From a virus, in IMG/VR virus record IMGVR_UViG_3300013103_000012, positions 1 through 51,571 of that record: a stretch of DNA of 51,571 nucleotides. One strand, 5' to 3'. How positions within the stretch are numbered: position 1 is the stretch's first letter; the number at the start of each line of letters is the position of its first letter. Made by a program: the position numbers and the translations under genes. The notes beneath the pieces are model-generated. The model was not told the origin of the DNA and searched no databases. It saw only the letters and a program-made list of their open reading frames with translations. Shown in pieces: positions 1 to 7,527 of this stretch.

Positions 1-453
1 ATTGATGGAGTTATCCACTCATTTGACTACCCTAAGTCTGTTACATCTGATGTACCTGTTGCAGTCGTTACTGTCAAGAACGGAGAGTTTACAATTGATT
101 GTAAACTAGATTCTGCACAGTCTTCGAAAGAAGTCTATGGAATCCCTACACAGGACTTTCATAAGGTACAAATGGTTATGCACTCTCCGAATCACTGGGA
201 TGAACAAGAGATTGGAAATAAACATACATTCTTCATTCTTGAGGGATGTACAGTTGATGAGCCTGTAAATGGATTCTACAATGAGTTCTTATCTGGTGGG
301 TTAACTGAACACCGTAAGGTGTTTGAGATATTGTCTTCAAAGACTAGGTGTCAACCTGAGGAACAGAGTCTATCTGGACTAGGGTTCAGTTCGACAGTTC
401 GTAATGAGGTACTTGTCAAAGCAGATGGAAGGCCTTATAAATTAATGTTCTAG
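1..453 (+). CDS. C-terminal part of a conserved phage protein of unknown function
   Basis: The reading frame is open from the first base, so the true start lies upstream and only the last 150 residues are seen. The tail has a compact, apparently globular composition with an NHWDEQEIGNKHTFF stretch and a GLGFSST motif followed by a basic C-terminus. I do not recognise the family with certainty; the pattern recalls conserved proteins of other large phages. It ends 36 bases before a tRNA island. Confidence 0.7.
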   Translation: MDGVIHSFDYPKSVTSDVPVAVVTVKNGEFTIDCKLDSAQSSKEVYGIPTQDFHKVQMVMHSPNHWDEQEIGNKHTFFILEGCTVDEPVNGFYNEFLSGGLTEHRKVFEILSSKTRCQPEEQSLSGLGFSSTVRNEVLVKADGRPYKLMF

Positions 454-488
454 GACATAGTTGCCAACTTACTTAAAGTTGGACATAA

Positions 489-641
489 TACACGCTAGCT
501 CAGTCCGTTAGAGCGTCTCAGCCAAGCCCTTAGCTCAGTCGGTTAGAGCTTTGTCCGATTAAGACAGAGGCCCCAGGTTCGAATCCTGGAGGGCTTAACA
601 TAAAGAGAAGGTCGGTGGTTAAAATCCACCGCGTGTAACCA
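489..641 (+). tRNA. Outer tRNA split by an inserted tRNA (halves 489-523 and 601-641)
   Basis: The 5' half has acceptor strand TACACGC (489-495), TA, and a D-arm GCTC/GAGC (498-514). The 3' half has a 5-nt variable loop (609-613), T-arm GGTGG-TTAAAAT-CCACC (614-630), acceptor GCGTGTA (631-637), A and an encoded CCA (639-641). The two acceptor strands pair perfectly over 7 bp, and TCTC (516-519) pairs with GAGA (605-608) as an anticodon stem. The two halves therefore belong to one tRNA, interrupted in the anticodon loop by a complete second tRNA (524-600). The anticodon cannot be read without knowing the splice points; CAT at 599-601 is one possibility. The T-loop has A where C56 is usual. Confidence 0.6.
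524..600 (+). tRNA. Inner tRNA nested inside the outer tRNA, atypical anticodon loop
   Basis: A complete cloverleaf: acceptor AAGCCCT/AGGGCTT (7 of 7 pairs), TA, D-arm GCTC/GAGC with GG in the loop, anticodon stem TTGTC/GACAG, a 5-nt variable loop, and T-arm CCAGG-TTCGAAT-CCTGG. The 7-nt anticodon loop is CGATTAA, so position 33 is G instead of the near-universal U, and the formal anticodon is AUU. The 3' end is AACA, with no encoded CCA, so a CCA-adding enzyme (one is encoded at 15448) would be needed. It could be functional, a pseudo-tRNA, or a structural insert in the outer tRNA. Confidence 0.65.
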
Positions 642-644
642 CAA

Positions 645-720
645 GGGACTCTAGCTCAGTTGGTAGAGCACAACCATGCTAAGGTTGGTGTCGTTGGTTC
701 GAATCCTCCGAGTTCCACCA
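645..720 (+). tRNA. tRNA with formal anticodon GCU, encoded CCA
   Basis: Cloverleaf: acceptor GGGACTC/GAGTTCC (one G-U), D-arm GCTC/GAGC with GG in the loop, anticodon stem CAACC/GGTTG, loop ATGCTAA with U33 present, variable loop GTGTC, T-loop TTCGAAT, A73 and CCA. The anticodon GCU would read serine AGY codons, but serine tRNAs carry a long variable arm and this one has 5 nt. The T-stem GTTGG/CCTCC has two mismatches. Identity is therefore uncertain. Confidence 0.85.
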
Positions 721-743
721 TACAAATTAACAAAAGGATAAAT

Positions 744-1124
744 ATGATAGATATTTATAAATACATAACATTCAATAAGACTAGATTTACAACTAGTAAA
801 GGTGCCTTATCGGCTGAACAATTGACAGACTTGTCTGTTCCATTCTTACAAGGTCTTGTAGAGGAACTTGATAAAGAGGTTGCAGAACTTACAGGTTCAA
901 GATTCTCTACAAATAATACTGCAAGAGATGGACTGAACATCAAGATCGAAGTTCTTCTGGACATCATCGAGACTAAAGAAGAGTCTGCAGATACTGCGGC
1001 TAATGCGCAGGCTAATGCTGTTAAGAAACAGAAGTTATTACAAATGGCTGCTGAGATGGACGATAAAGAACTTACTGATGGTAAGTCTGCTAAACAGTTA
1101 CGAAAAGAAGCTGGAAAGTTATAA
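744..1124 (+). CDS. Small alpha-helical phage protein, unknown function
   Basis: A 126-residue soluble protein, mostly helical by composition, with a coiled-coil-like middle (SVPFLQGLVEELDKEVAEL) and a basic C-terminus. I chose the ATG at 744 because it follows AAAAGGATAAAT; an upstream in-frame start would lie inside the preceding tRNA. Its stop overlaps the next start (TAATG), indicating translational coupling. Function is not recognised. Confidence 0.75.
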   Translation: MIDIYKYITFNKTRFTTSKGALSAEQLTDLSVPFLQGLVEELDKEVAELTGSRFSTNNTARDGLNIKIEVLLDIIETKEESADTAANAQANAVKKQKLLQMAAEMDDKELTDGKSAKQLRKEAGKL

Positions 1125-1426
1125 TGATTACGGCTCTATTTATCACTACTGATGGAGACTTCTCTATAGTTCTAGAAGACTCTGTACAATGTGGAGACTA
1201 TGGGTATGTTCTAACTACAGAGCTACCTATTGATGAGTACTTATCAGGCCTTTTAGGCACTATGGGACTATCCCCTACTTTGCACAATATTATAGAACAC
1301 TACTTTAGTGACCCTTCAGACTATATAGAGTACGGGAATTATTCTATGTCCTTGGAATTAGTAGACACTTCTAAGGAAGAGATGCTTAAGGCTGCTGAGT
1401 TAATGAGTGGTTTCATGAAGACTTAA
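1124..1426 (+). CDS. Acidic hypothetical protein
   Basis: A 100-residue acidic protein that begins in the stop codon of the upstream gene and is the last gene before a strong UUCG hairpin. No signal peptide, membrane segment or known motif is visible. Coding is supported by the overlap with its neighbour and the absence of any competing frame. Confidence 0.65.
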   Translation: MITALFITTDGDFSIVLEDSVQCGDYGYVLTTELPIDEYLSGLLGTMGLSPTLHNIIEHYFSDPSDYIEYGNYSMSLELVDTSKEEMLKAAELMSGFMKT

Positions 1427-1444
1427 GACACACTTCGGTGTGTC
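1427..1444 (+). terminator. UUCG-capped hairpin, probable terminator or processing site
   Basis: GACACAC-TTCG-GTGTGTC, 7 bp with an extra-stable cUUCGg tetraloop, begins right after the stop of the preceding gene. No clean U-tract follows, so it may be a factor-assisted terminator or an RNA-stabilising hairpin. The same design recurs at 13592 and 46683. Confidence 0.6.
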
Positions 1445-1456
1445 CCTATAAGAGTA

Positions 1457-1462
1457 TATACT
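1457..1462 (+). promoter_or_regulatory. Possible -10 box upstream of lysozyme gene
   Basis: TATACT in the AT-rich leader between the UUCG hairpin and the lysozyme gene. No convincing -35 hexamer is seen. Its position directly after a hairpin fits a new transcription unit starting with the lysis gene. Confidence 0.3.
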
Positions 1463-1491
1463 ACTTTTATAAAGACACATAAAGGATACAA

Positions 1492-1962
1492 ATGAGAAGA
1501 CTACTACTGATTGCAGCAATATGTATTGCTACTTACACACACATACACGCTACTCCGTTAGACCTGGCTATCTCCCTTATCAAACAACACGAGGGATACT
1601 CTGCTAAAATATATACAGATACTATGTACAAGCCTACAATAGGCTGGGGTACAAATCTTTCGTACATAACTGTAGATGAGGCTGAATACCTTCTTCGTTC
1701 TAGGCTAATTAAGTCACACACTACGTTACTAAAGACATATCCTTGGTACAGTACACTGCCGTACATCCCTAAAAGTGTTGTACTAGATATGCACTATAAT
1801 GTAGGGAGTACTTCATTTAAAACTTTCCGTAAGATGCATTACCAACTCGAGAGAAGTAATTGGGTCAAGGCTGCTATAGAGATGAAGGCTTCTTTATGGT
1901 TCAGACAAGTAGGTACTAGAGGTAACTACCTCTACAGATTAATGATAAATTATAAGGGTTAA
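1492..1962 (+). CDS. Secreted lysozyme (endolysin), glycoside hydrolase family 24
   Basis: This 156-residue protein resembles T4 lysozyme: it should cleave the glycosidic bond between MurNAc and GlcNAc in peptidoglycan during lysis. The catalytic order is visible: Glu in KQHEGY, Asp in IYTDT and Thr in KPTIGWGTN match the E-D-T triad of T4 lysozyme. The N-terminus (MRRLLLIAAICIATYTHIHA) is a signal peptide or signal-anchor, so export may use the host Sec system rather than a holin alone. The start follows AAAGGATACAA. No holin, antiholin or spanin is recognised beside it. Confidence 0.9.
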   Translation: MRRLLLIAAICIATYTHIHATPLDLAISLIKQHEGYSAKIYTDTMYKPTIGWGTNLSYITVDEAEYLLRSRLIKSHTTLLKTYPWYSTLPYIPKSVVLDMHYNVGSTSFKTFRKMHYQLERSNWVKAAIEMKASLWFRQVGTRGNYLYRLMINYKG

Positions 1963-1964
1963 TA

Positions 1965-2213
1965 ATGGCTTTACAAATACGAATAAATAGTGAGGATTGC
2001 CAACTAGGACAAGATTTACCAGATAAGATTACACACTTGAATATAGTACATACTTCACATCCTTTCCATAGAGAAGTCTTACAACCTGGGCAAGCTATTC
2101 TGATTAAAAGATGGCTTAACGAGGTTATGGATAGACTCGAATTAGAAGATGGGTATGTTACTTACAATGGGCTTGCTGTTAGACAGGAAGACTTGAATAA
2201 GTTCCTATTATGA
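1965..2213 (+). CDS. Hypothetical protein
   Basis: An 82-residue soluble protein starting two bases after the lysozyme stop, with which it is probably co-translated. It ends in a RQEDLNKFL stretch resembling the tail of the broken gene at 3507-3731 (SQENLDDYF), hinting at a small paralogous family. No known domain is recognised. Confidence 0.65.
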   Translation: MALQIRINSEDCQLGQDLPDKITHLNIVHTSHPFHREVLQPGQAILIKRWLNEVMDRLELEDGYVTYNGLAVRQEDLNKFLL

Positions 2214-2467
2214 CTATAAATGGGCTAAGCCTTACTCCGTGGGGTGTATCTGCTTGGAGTGTGATACCAAAGGGTACTGGGTACATCTTAACTACAGTTT
2301 TCCTGGCAGGAAAGCCTGAGCCTATAAGGCACCAGATATATGTCTCTATCCCTTCTGAAAGAGAAGAGAAAATAGAACAAATAAAAGAGGAATTCGAAGA
2401 ATTCTTAAATACAAACAACAAGGAATTATATTATGAGAGAAGGAACAGACTCAATCGAAGAAGTTGA
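2210..2467 (+). CDS. Hypothetical protein
   Basis: An 85-residue protein overlapping its upstream neighbour by four bases (ATGA). The N-terminal half looks like beta strands and the C-terminal part is a charged helix (REEKIEQIKEEFEEF). It overlaps the next gene by 35 bases, typical of this genome. Function unknown. Confidence 0.6.
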   Translation: MTINGLSLTPWGVSAWSVIPKGTGYILTTVFLAGKPEPIRHQIYVSIPSEREEKIEQIKEEFEEFLNTNNKELYYERRNRLNRRS

Positions 2468-3500
2468 GATAGAGATTATTATAGAAGAATATGATATATT
2501 ACAAGACATCCCTAAGATAAACACTACAGGACTGTCTTTAAAAGATTTACAGGCAGAATACGATGTATTGAAGAAGAAGTCTTCAGACGCTACGTCTGAA
2601 CTTGGGGGAGCTACTACTCTTAAGGGGTTAGACTCAATTAGTGAGATAGTTGCTAAAGAGATGCTTGTCTTAGAGAAGTTTGTTAATAACGGTAAGAAGG
2701 ATCCTGCTCCTTCTGTAGTTACAAAGGCTATTGCATTTGTTGCTCCTAATAATAAGTGGGCTAAGAAGTGGATCACTGACAATAATCAAGAGACAGAAGA
2801 GACTCTTATGGAACAGACTATGGAAGAAATTGCCGATAAGGTTCTGACTAACATAGGCAGACAAAGAGAAAAGGTTATGACTTATATGGAGTCTATCGTA
2901 AAGATACGAGATACTCACGCTGCTTCACGTACATTCTACGAAGGACTGCTTACTAAGGCTAATGCTTTGCTTACTACACTCTCGGCAGATACAAGAGAAG
3001 ACCTTGATACAAAGAGTTTAATTAATAGACTTACAAAGTCTATTGTAAATCTTGATTCTACAATCTCAAGTGATATTAATCCGTTAATTGCTTCTGCAAA
3101 TCTTGCTATACAAGAGATTGATAATCAACTTCCAGATATTGAACACGACCTTAAATACAGTGGTTCACTGAAGGTTGCACAGCAGTCACTAGCTGACTTC
3201 ATAGGAATTGCACGGAGTGTTAAGACTATGACAGAGACTGCAGGAGACACAATTCGAAAAGACATACAAGCTACTACGCTACAGTCTATCGAACTTGTAG
3301 GTGAGGTTATGATTGACACAGACAGAATGAAACAGATTCAAAAAGAAGAACAGGCTCACATGCTTAAGTTAGATACTGTTATGAATAAGACAAAAGACAA
3401 GATCAATAAAGGCCATGAAGAGATGAAAGGTATTCATACTGCATACCTAGAACACAAGAATGCTGGCCAGTCACTATTGATTGAAAACTACTCTAAGTAG
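2433..3500 (+). CDS. Long coiled-coil protein, possibly TelA-like
   Basis: 355 residues, almost wholly helical with heptad-like spacing from about residue 30 to the end and no membrane segment. The helical central region (residues ~110-180, with a NKWAKKW stretch) recalls TelA/toxic-anion-resistance proteins, which some large phages carry, but the similarity seen by eye is weak. Followed by other coiled-coil genes (3965, 4522) in one run, so they may form one filament or scaffold-like assembly. Confidence 0.7.
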   Translation: MREGTDSIEEVEIEIIIEEYDILQDIPKINTTGLSLKDLQAEYDVLKKKSSDATSELGGATTLKGLDSISEIVAKEMLVLEKFVNNGKKDPAPSVVTKAIAFVAPNNKWAKKWITDNNQETEETLMEQTMEEIADKVLTNIGRQREKVMTYMESIVKIRDTHAASRTFYEGLLTKANALLTTLSADTREDLDTKSLINRLTKSIVNLDSTISSDINPLIASANLAIQEIDNQLPDIEHDLKYSGSLKVAQQSLADFIGIARSVKTMTETAGDTIRKDIQATTLQSIELVGEVMIDTDRMKQIQKEEQAHMLKLDTVMNKTKDKINKGHEEMKGIHTAYLEHKNAGQSLLIENYSK

Positions 3501-3506
3501 TCCACT

Positions 3507-3731
3507 ATGATTGACTACATTCGAGGACTAGAAGACAATAGTAGAGATATATTTATACCTTACAAAGAAATAGAATACAGCTCTCAGACGATGTCTACAA
3601 GACCTCTCACAGAGATGTTAAAGGTTCAAAGCTAGGAGTAGTAGTGGAATACTCCATAATGTCTCACAAGAGAACTTAGATGACTACTTCGACTATCTTT
3701 CACAAACACATTCACAAGGGATTACGTTATG
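3507..3731 (+). pseudogene. Small gene broken by frameshifts
   Basis: ATG at 3507 opens 42 codons (beginning MIDYIRGLEDNSRDIF) and ends at TAG near 3635. A second frame continues with GSKLGVVVEY and a third ends ...NVSQENLDDYFDYLSQTHSQGITL, whose stop overlaps the next ATG as ATGA. The coding character and the coupled stop suggest one ~75-residue gene interrupted by two frame changes. This could be decay, recoding or base-calling error. Confidence 0.45.
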
Positions 3732-3968
3732 AGAAAGGTAGTCGAAGATGTTATTCATAGAGGATTTATAAGTGAACTTACTTCTATAAGTGGTAGAGCA
3801 TTCTACACACTTGCTGATATGATTGAGGAATTCATTTGTGTGAAGATTGGCGAAGGGTACACATTTAAAGAAACTTCCTCATTTGCAATTACTTTTAGTG
3901 ATGATGATAGGAAATACTACTCGACAGTGACAATGATAAAATACAAAGACCAAGGAATACAATTATGA
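3729..3968 (+). CDS. Hypothetical protein
   Basis: A 79-residue protein whose ATG overlaps the stop of the frameshifted gene upstream and whose stop overlaps the next ATG. Mixed alpha/beta composition, no membrane segment, no recognised motif. Part of the 1965-5360 run of overlapping small genes. Confidence 0.65.
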   Translation: MRKVVEDVIHRGFISELTSISGRAFYTLADMIEEFICVKIGEGYTFKETSSFAITFSDDDRKYYSTVTMIKYKDQGIQL

Positions 3969-4522
3969 AAAACTTAAATAAACTCTCTCTAGAAGAACAA
4001 GCTTCGCTTATCTTCTACACTACACACAAGGGAACAATTATATACTACAGTGGTATACAGGCTATCTCGAACACTTCTATTAATTACAATGGATCAGAAT
4101 TGCCTGTCCCTGTTGAAGACAATATAGAGGACATCAAAGAAGGTAAGCTACACTACGAATTGTACAAACTATCTATGGCTAAATCCGATGCTGATCTTAT
4201 CCTTACGAATAAGGTGAACTCTATTGTCAAAGAACACTTCGACACAGAGCTTACAGCCATGACAAACCACTTCGAACAAGGATATTCATCTCTACGAGAT
4301 ACACTAGAGAGCAAATTACAAGACTTGTCAATAGCGGAACACTCTACACAAGAACTGCACAAGAGACTTACAATATTCTCAAATGCCTTCGACAAATTCG
4401 AGAAAGAGTTAGATGTTGAGAGTCTAAATGGATCTATAAGAGAGACTCTACGCGTATTCAAACCTGCGGCAGATGAACTTACAAATGCTGTTGCACTTCT
4501 TAAGACACTATTCAAGAGTTAA
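3965..4522 (+). CDS. Coiled-coil hypothetical protein
   Basis: 185 residues: a short beta-rich N-terminus (to about residue 45) followed by a long amphipathic helical region with heptad spacing. No signal peptide or membrane segment. Four-base overlaps on the upstream side and one base downstream indicate translational coupling. Function not recognised; the neighbours are also coiled-coil proteins. Confidence 0.7.
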   Translation: MKNLNKLSLEEQASLIFYTTHKGTIIYYSGIQAISNTSINYNGSELPVPVEDNIEDIKEGKLHYELYKLSMAKSDADLILTNKVNSIVKEHFDTELTAMTNHFEQGYSSLRDTLESKLQDLSIAEHSTQELHKRLTIFSNAFDKFEKELDVESLNGSIRETLRVFKPAADELTNAVALLKTLFKS

Positions 4523-5160
4523 TGATGCTTGAAAGTATTAAGAACTACAAGAAGAGGACTGTACTTGCTAAACTGCTAAAGACTTACACTCACTTACAGA
4601 GCGAGATGTGGGCTTTCAGAGAGGTAAACAAAGACATAATGGACTTACAAATGAGTAAGTTCAAACTTGAGCTTAGCAAACTTGCTATGCATTTCGACAA
4701 TCTACGAGCTTCAATTCCAGGTCAAGATGAATTGAATAGTTCAAATTATTGGGAACGCCTTAAAAAGCCTGACCTTTCAGATGGGCGATTATGTACATTG
4801 GCACAGTCTTCCCCTGGTACCTCCTTCCAAGGCGTTAGTATTGGTACCACTTATTCGTATGAAGAGATGGAGCAAGAGCAAATCTCCCACATCCAAGACA
4901 CTGTACACCCTGCATTTGTAAAGGCCTTTCAAGATAAGTTCTTCAAAGACTGTGTTAAAGAGGCTAAAACCTCTTTGGACATGGAGTTAACAGGACTTCC
5001 TAATATGGACATTTATGATTTGTATACACTGACGAAGACTCTTGATGGGCGGAATACACTCCTCCCAGACAAGATGGCCTTTACACTAAATGTCAGACCT
5101 GCCTTGGCAAAGATTGCTAAGAAACACAAGACAAATCTAATTATACTAAGGAATACATAA
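4522..5160 (+). CDS. Hypothetical protein with N-terminal coiled coil
   Basis: 212 residues; a basic start (MMLESIKNYKKR), a helical coiled-coil segment to about residue 70, then a less regular region and a basic C-terminus. Two consecutive ATGs make 4522 and 4525 equally possible starts. No known domain. Confidence 0.7.
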   Translation: MMLESIKNYKKRTVLAKLLKTYTHLQSEMWAFREVNKDIMDLQMSKFKLELSKLAMHFDNLRASIPGQDELNSSNYWERLKKPDLSDGRLCTLAQSSPGTSFQGVSIGTTYSYEEMEQEQISHIQDTVHPAFVKAFQDKFFKDCVKEAKTSLDMELTGLPNMDIYDLYTLTKTLDGRNTLLPDKMAFTLNVRPALAKIAKKHKTNLIILRNT

Positions 5161-5360
5161 TGGTTATAAAGACAAAAGGACGTACGATAATAACAGCAGA
5201 TGCTACAAAGGAGTGTCAAATACTTCTAGGTGACCAAGAAGTTGTAAGAGTCCGTTCAGAAAAGTCTGAACACATTGTCCAAGTAGAGGTTCTCGAGGGA
5301 ATTACACGGATTATTGTACTGGATGAGAACGGAACTCTCATCCACTCTAAGACACTATAG
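5160..5360 (+). CDS. Small beta-rich hypothetical protein
   Basis: 66 residues predicted to be mainly beta strands (alternating hydrophobic stretches such as IVQVEVLEGITRIIVLDENG). It starts in the stop codon of the gene before it and ends the coupled run. A small beta-fold of this size next to an E1/E2/JAMM cassette is one of the few candidates for a modifier protein, but no di-glycine tail is present. Confidence 0.6.
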   Translation: MVIKTKGRTIITADATKECQILLGDQEVVRVRSEKSEHIVQVEVLEGITRIIVLDENGTLIHSKTL

Positions 5361-5408
5361 ATTGTGACCGGAATGTCCCTAAACTAACACCAACAAAAGG
5401 ACTCAAAT

Positions 5409-5720
5409 ATGAGCAAAAGACAAGAATTAAACCAGGACGCTATCGCGTTAATGAACAACATGGCAGGAGCTATGAACTCTAAGAAGAAAGCTAAAAAAGC
5501 TAAGAAAAACAAGTACGTAATCATCGTAAACGGTGTTGTTACAGGACAAATGGCTAAGACTGTTAAAGAAATTACAAAAGCTGCAACAACGTTGACTTTA
5601 AAATTACTTGCTAGTGGGTGTGCTGCTCCTAAAGTTGCTTTCGCAACTATCAGTAACACTGTATCTATTAAGATCCCAACATCTGTTGGTAAAATCGATG
5701 GAATCAGAGGTAACAAATAA
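5409..5720 (+). CDS. Small basic protein upstream of the E1-like cassette
   Basis: 103 residues with a strongly basic stretch (NSKKKAKKAKKNK, residues ~24-36) followed by a beta/alpha-rich region ending in GKIDGIRGNK. The start follows AAAGGACTCAAAT. Its position beside the ThiF-like gene makes it a candidate modifier or nucleic-acid-binding partner; this is positional inference only. Confidence 0.65.
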   Translation: MSKRQELNQDAIALMNNMAGAMNSKKKAKKAKKNKYVIIVNGVVTGQMAKTVKEITKAATTLTLKLLASGCAAPKVAFATISNTVSIKIPTSVGKIDGIRGNK

Positions 5721-5851
5721 TGGCTGCTAATGTAATTGATATAGACGCTTTAGTTGCTGCGGCAACTGCAGGACAAAACACAAAAGCTGCGGCTTGTGTA
5801 TCTGTGAGTGAAGGCTCATCTGCACAGACAATGTCGAAATCTGGTAAGTAA
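5720..5851 (+). CDS. 43-residue small protein
   Basis: ATG overlaps the upstream stop (TAATG). The product is MAANVIDIDALVAAATAG followed by a Ser/Ala-rich tail ending SKSGK. Too short for a ubiquitin fold. Coding is supported mainly by coupling and amino-acid composition. Confidence 0.5.
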   Translation: MAANVIDIDALVAAATAGQNTKAAACVSVSEGSSAQTMSKSGK

Positions 5852-6006
5852 AGGTACTCCCGTTCAGACCTTTAGTTAGGTCTGGGCAATACATTTAGAT
5901 GGTACAAATTATACCCACACAAGGGCCGCCTATTGAGGCAACAATCACTAATGTATACACAACCCTCTCCGAGGGTTGCAGTATATATTAAACTAAAGGA
6001 GAATAC
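5852..6006 (+). promoter_or_regulatory. Intergenic region with two strong hairpins before the E1-like gene
   Basis: Hairpin 1: CAGACCT-TTAGTT-AGGTCTG (5865-5884). Hairpin 2: CAACCCT-CTCCG-AGGGTTG (5960-5978), followed by GTATATATTAAACT and the AAAGGAG ribosome-binding site of the next gene. The arrangement suggests termination of the upstream operon and a fresh start, or RNA processing. Confidence 0.5.
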
Positions 6007-7527
6007 ATGGAAGAGAATACTGAAATAAAATACTACACACTAAGGGATGAGGCGAGAGAAGGCGATACTGCAGAAAGAATTAGAAATCGTATAGGATCTA
6101 CTCTTAGGATTGTATTCCACCCTGGATTCTACACAGCGGCTACTGACCCTACTAGGATTAGAGTAATTGACTCTTTAGATATCCCTTCTGAGTACTTTAG
6201 AGAGATCCCTAAGCCCGCTAACTCTATTATACACTTTGAGCAAGAAGGAAGAGTGATTATCATAGATTTAGATGACAATATGTACTATCTATACAGTTTA
6301 GACATGTATGATTTAAAGCCCCTTATTAGCTCTCAAATAGATGTACCAGATGATGTAGAGTGGTCTACAGAGGTTGAGACCTCTACGGCATTCATAGAAG
6401 AGCAGCTGAACTATGCAGTAGGTAATCGTTACAGTTTACCTAGAGATAATCCAGCACACACGAGGACACCAGGTGTACTGGATTCATACATGCCTCACAC
6501 CCTTATTACAAGAGGGGCTTACGACTACTCTTGTCCATGCAATGGTGTAAAGAGATTTGCTATTTCTCCACTGACTGCAAATCTATTTGACGCTGAGTTA
6601 ATCCCTACTGAGACACTGTGTAGGTTACTTGGATACTCAAAGAGAAAGTTAAATACCTTATTTACAAAAGTAAAGGACAGAAAACTTACAATAGGTTTTG
6701 TAGGTGCCGGAGGTACTGGTATAAATACAATATACTGGTTGTCACAAATAAGTGACTTCCTAGGTATGTCTAATATATTTGAATGCGTGGATATCTTTGA
6801 TGAGGATGTACTAGAGTTTTCAAACTTACTACGATTTCCTATTGACCCCCGTGTAGTGCAGCTACACTCTGCTACACCTTTTAAAGTAAACTTGGCTTAC
6901 AAACTTGCATGTAACTTGTCACGAGATGTAGACACATACAGACACTACTTGCCTAGTGTAGAAGAGTTTGGTTCTTCGGGAATGCCTTATGGGTATACTA
7001 CTGGGAATGACGAGACACGTTCAAATGTTGTCCTTTATGGAGCGCCTGAGATTGGGTCAAGAGATGCACTATCGAATATAGGTAATTTCATATGTGCTAC
7101 ACATGCAGATACTTCATGCTCTGTACATTTAAACCCTACACACGGGAATGACCTGAATATTCAGGTTGAGACTTATGGAAAGATCCAATTGAGTTCGTTC
7201 TTTATGAACCAACTAAAGATGGCGATTACACTTATAGAAATACTTGCTGATACAAGTATTGATTTACAAGCCAAAAACAAGTCCCTACTTGAGTACGAGT
7301 TTACTCTTGATAAGTCTTTAAAAGTCGATCAAGAGTATACATGGCCTACAGGAGATAACGTGAATGTAAATGACCTTAGAGAAGAGGACGAACCAGTACA
7401 AGAGGACATAGAAGATACTCGAGAAGTCCGAGTACGGGCTATGCCTGCTGTTACACCCATAGGGTGGGCAGCCTTTGTAGACGATATAGCGAATGACACA
7501 GAAGAGGGAGGAGACCAAAATGTTTAG
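6007..7527 (+). CDS. ThiF/E1-like adenylating enzyme
   Basis: 506 residues. The ThiF/UBA (E1) adenylation fold starts near residue 225 with GFVGAGGTG, the nucleotide-binding loop, followed by an acidic DIFDEDVLEFSNLLRF segment matching the D-x-D...SN.xR motif of E1 enzymes. The first ~220 residues and the acidic last ~60 are extra. A candidate catalytic cysteine lies in HADTSCSVH. E1-type enzymes adenylate the C-terminus of a ubiquitin-like or sulfur-carrier protein. The gene overlaps the E2-like candidate and precedes a JAMM peptidase, an order seen in bacterial and phage E1-E2-JAB systems (PRTRC-like). Which protein it activates is not evident. Confidence 0.85.
   Translation: MEENTEIKYYTLRDEAREGDTAERIRNRIGSTLRIVFHPGFYTAATDPTRIRVIDSLDIPSEYFREIPKPANSIIHFEQEGRVIIIDLDDNMYYLYSLDMYDLKPLISSQIDVPDDVEWSTEVETSTAFIEEQLNYAVGNRYSLPRDNPAHTRTPGVLDSYMPHTLITRGAYDYSCPCNGVKRFAISPLTANLFDAELIPTETLCRLLGYSKRKLNTLFTKVKDRKLTIGFVGAGGTGINTIYWLSQISDFLGMSNIFECVDIFDEDVLEFSNLLRFPIDPRVVQLHSATPFKVNLAYKLACNLSRDVDTYRHYLPSVEEFGSSGMPYGYTTGNDETRSNVVLYGAPEIGSRDALSNIGNFICATHADTSCSVHLNPTHGNDLNIQVETYGKIQLSSFFMNQLKMAITLIEILADTSIDLQAKNKSLLEYEFTLDKSLKVDQEYTWPTGDNVNVNDLREEDEPVQEDIEDTREVRVRAMPAVTPIGWAAFVDDIANDTEEGGDQNV

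Noticed and set aside
660-743. N-terminal extension of the 744 gene
   Set aside because: It would start inside the tRNA at 645-720; ATG 744 follows AAAAGGATAAAT.
7493-7519. Earlier ATG for the E2-like protein
   Set aside because: It places the strong GGGAGGAG site inside the gene; the ATG at 7520 is correctly spaced from it.
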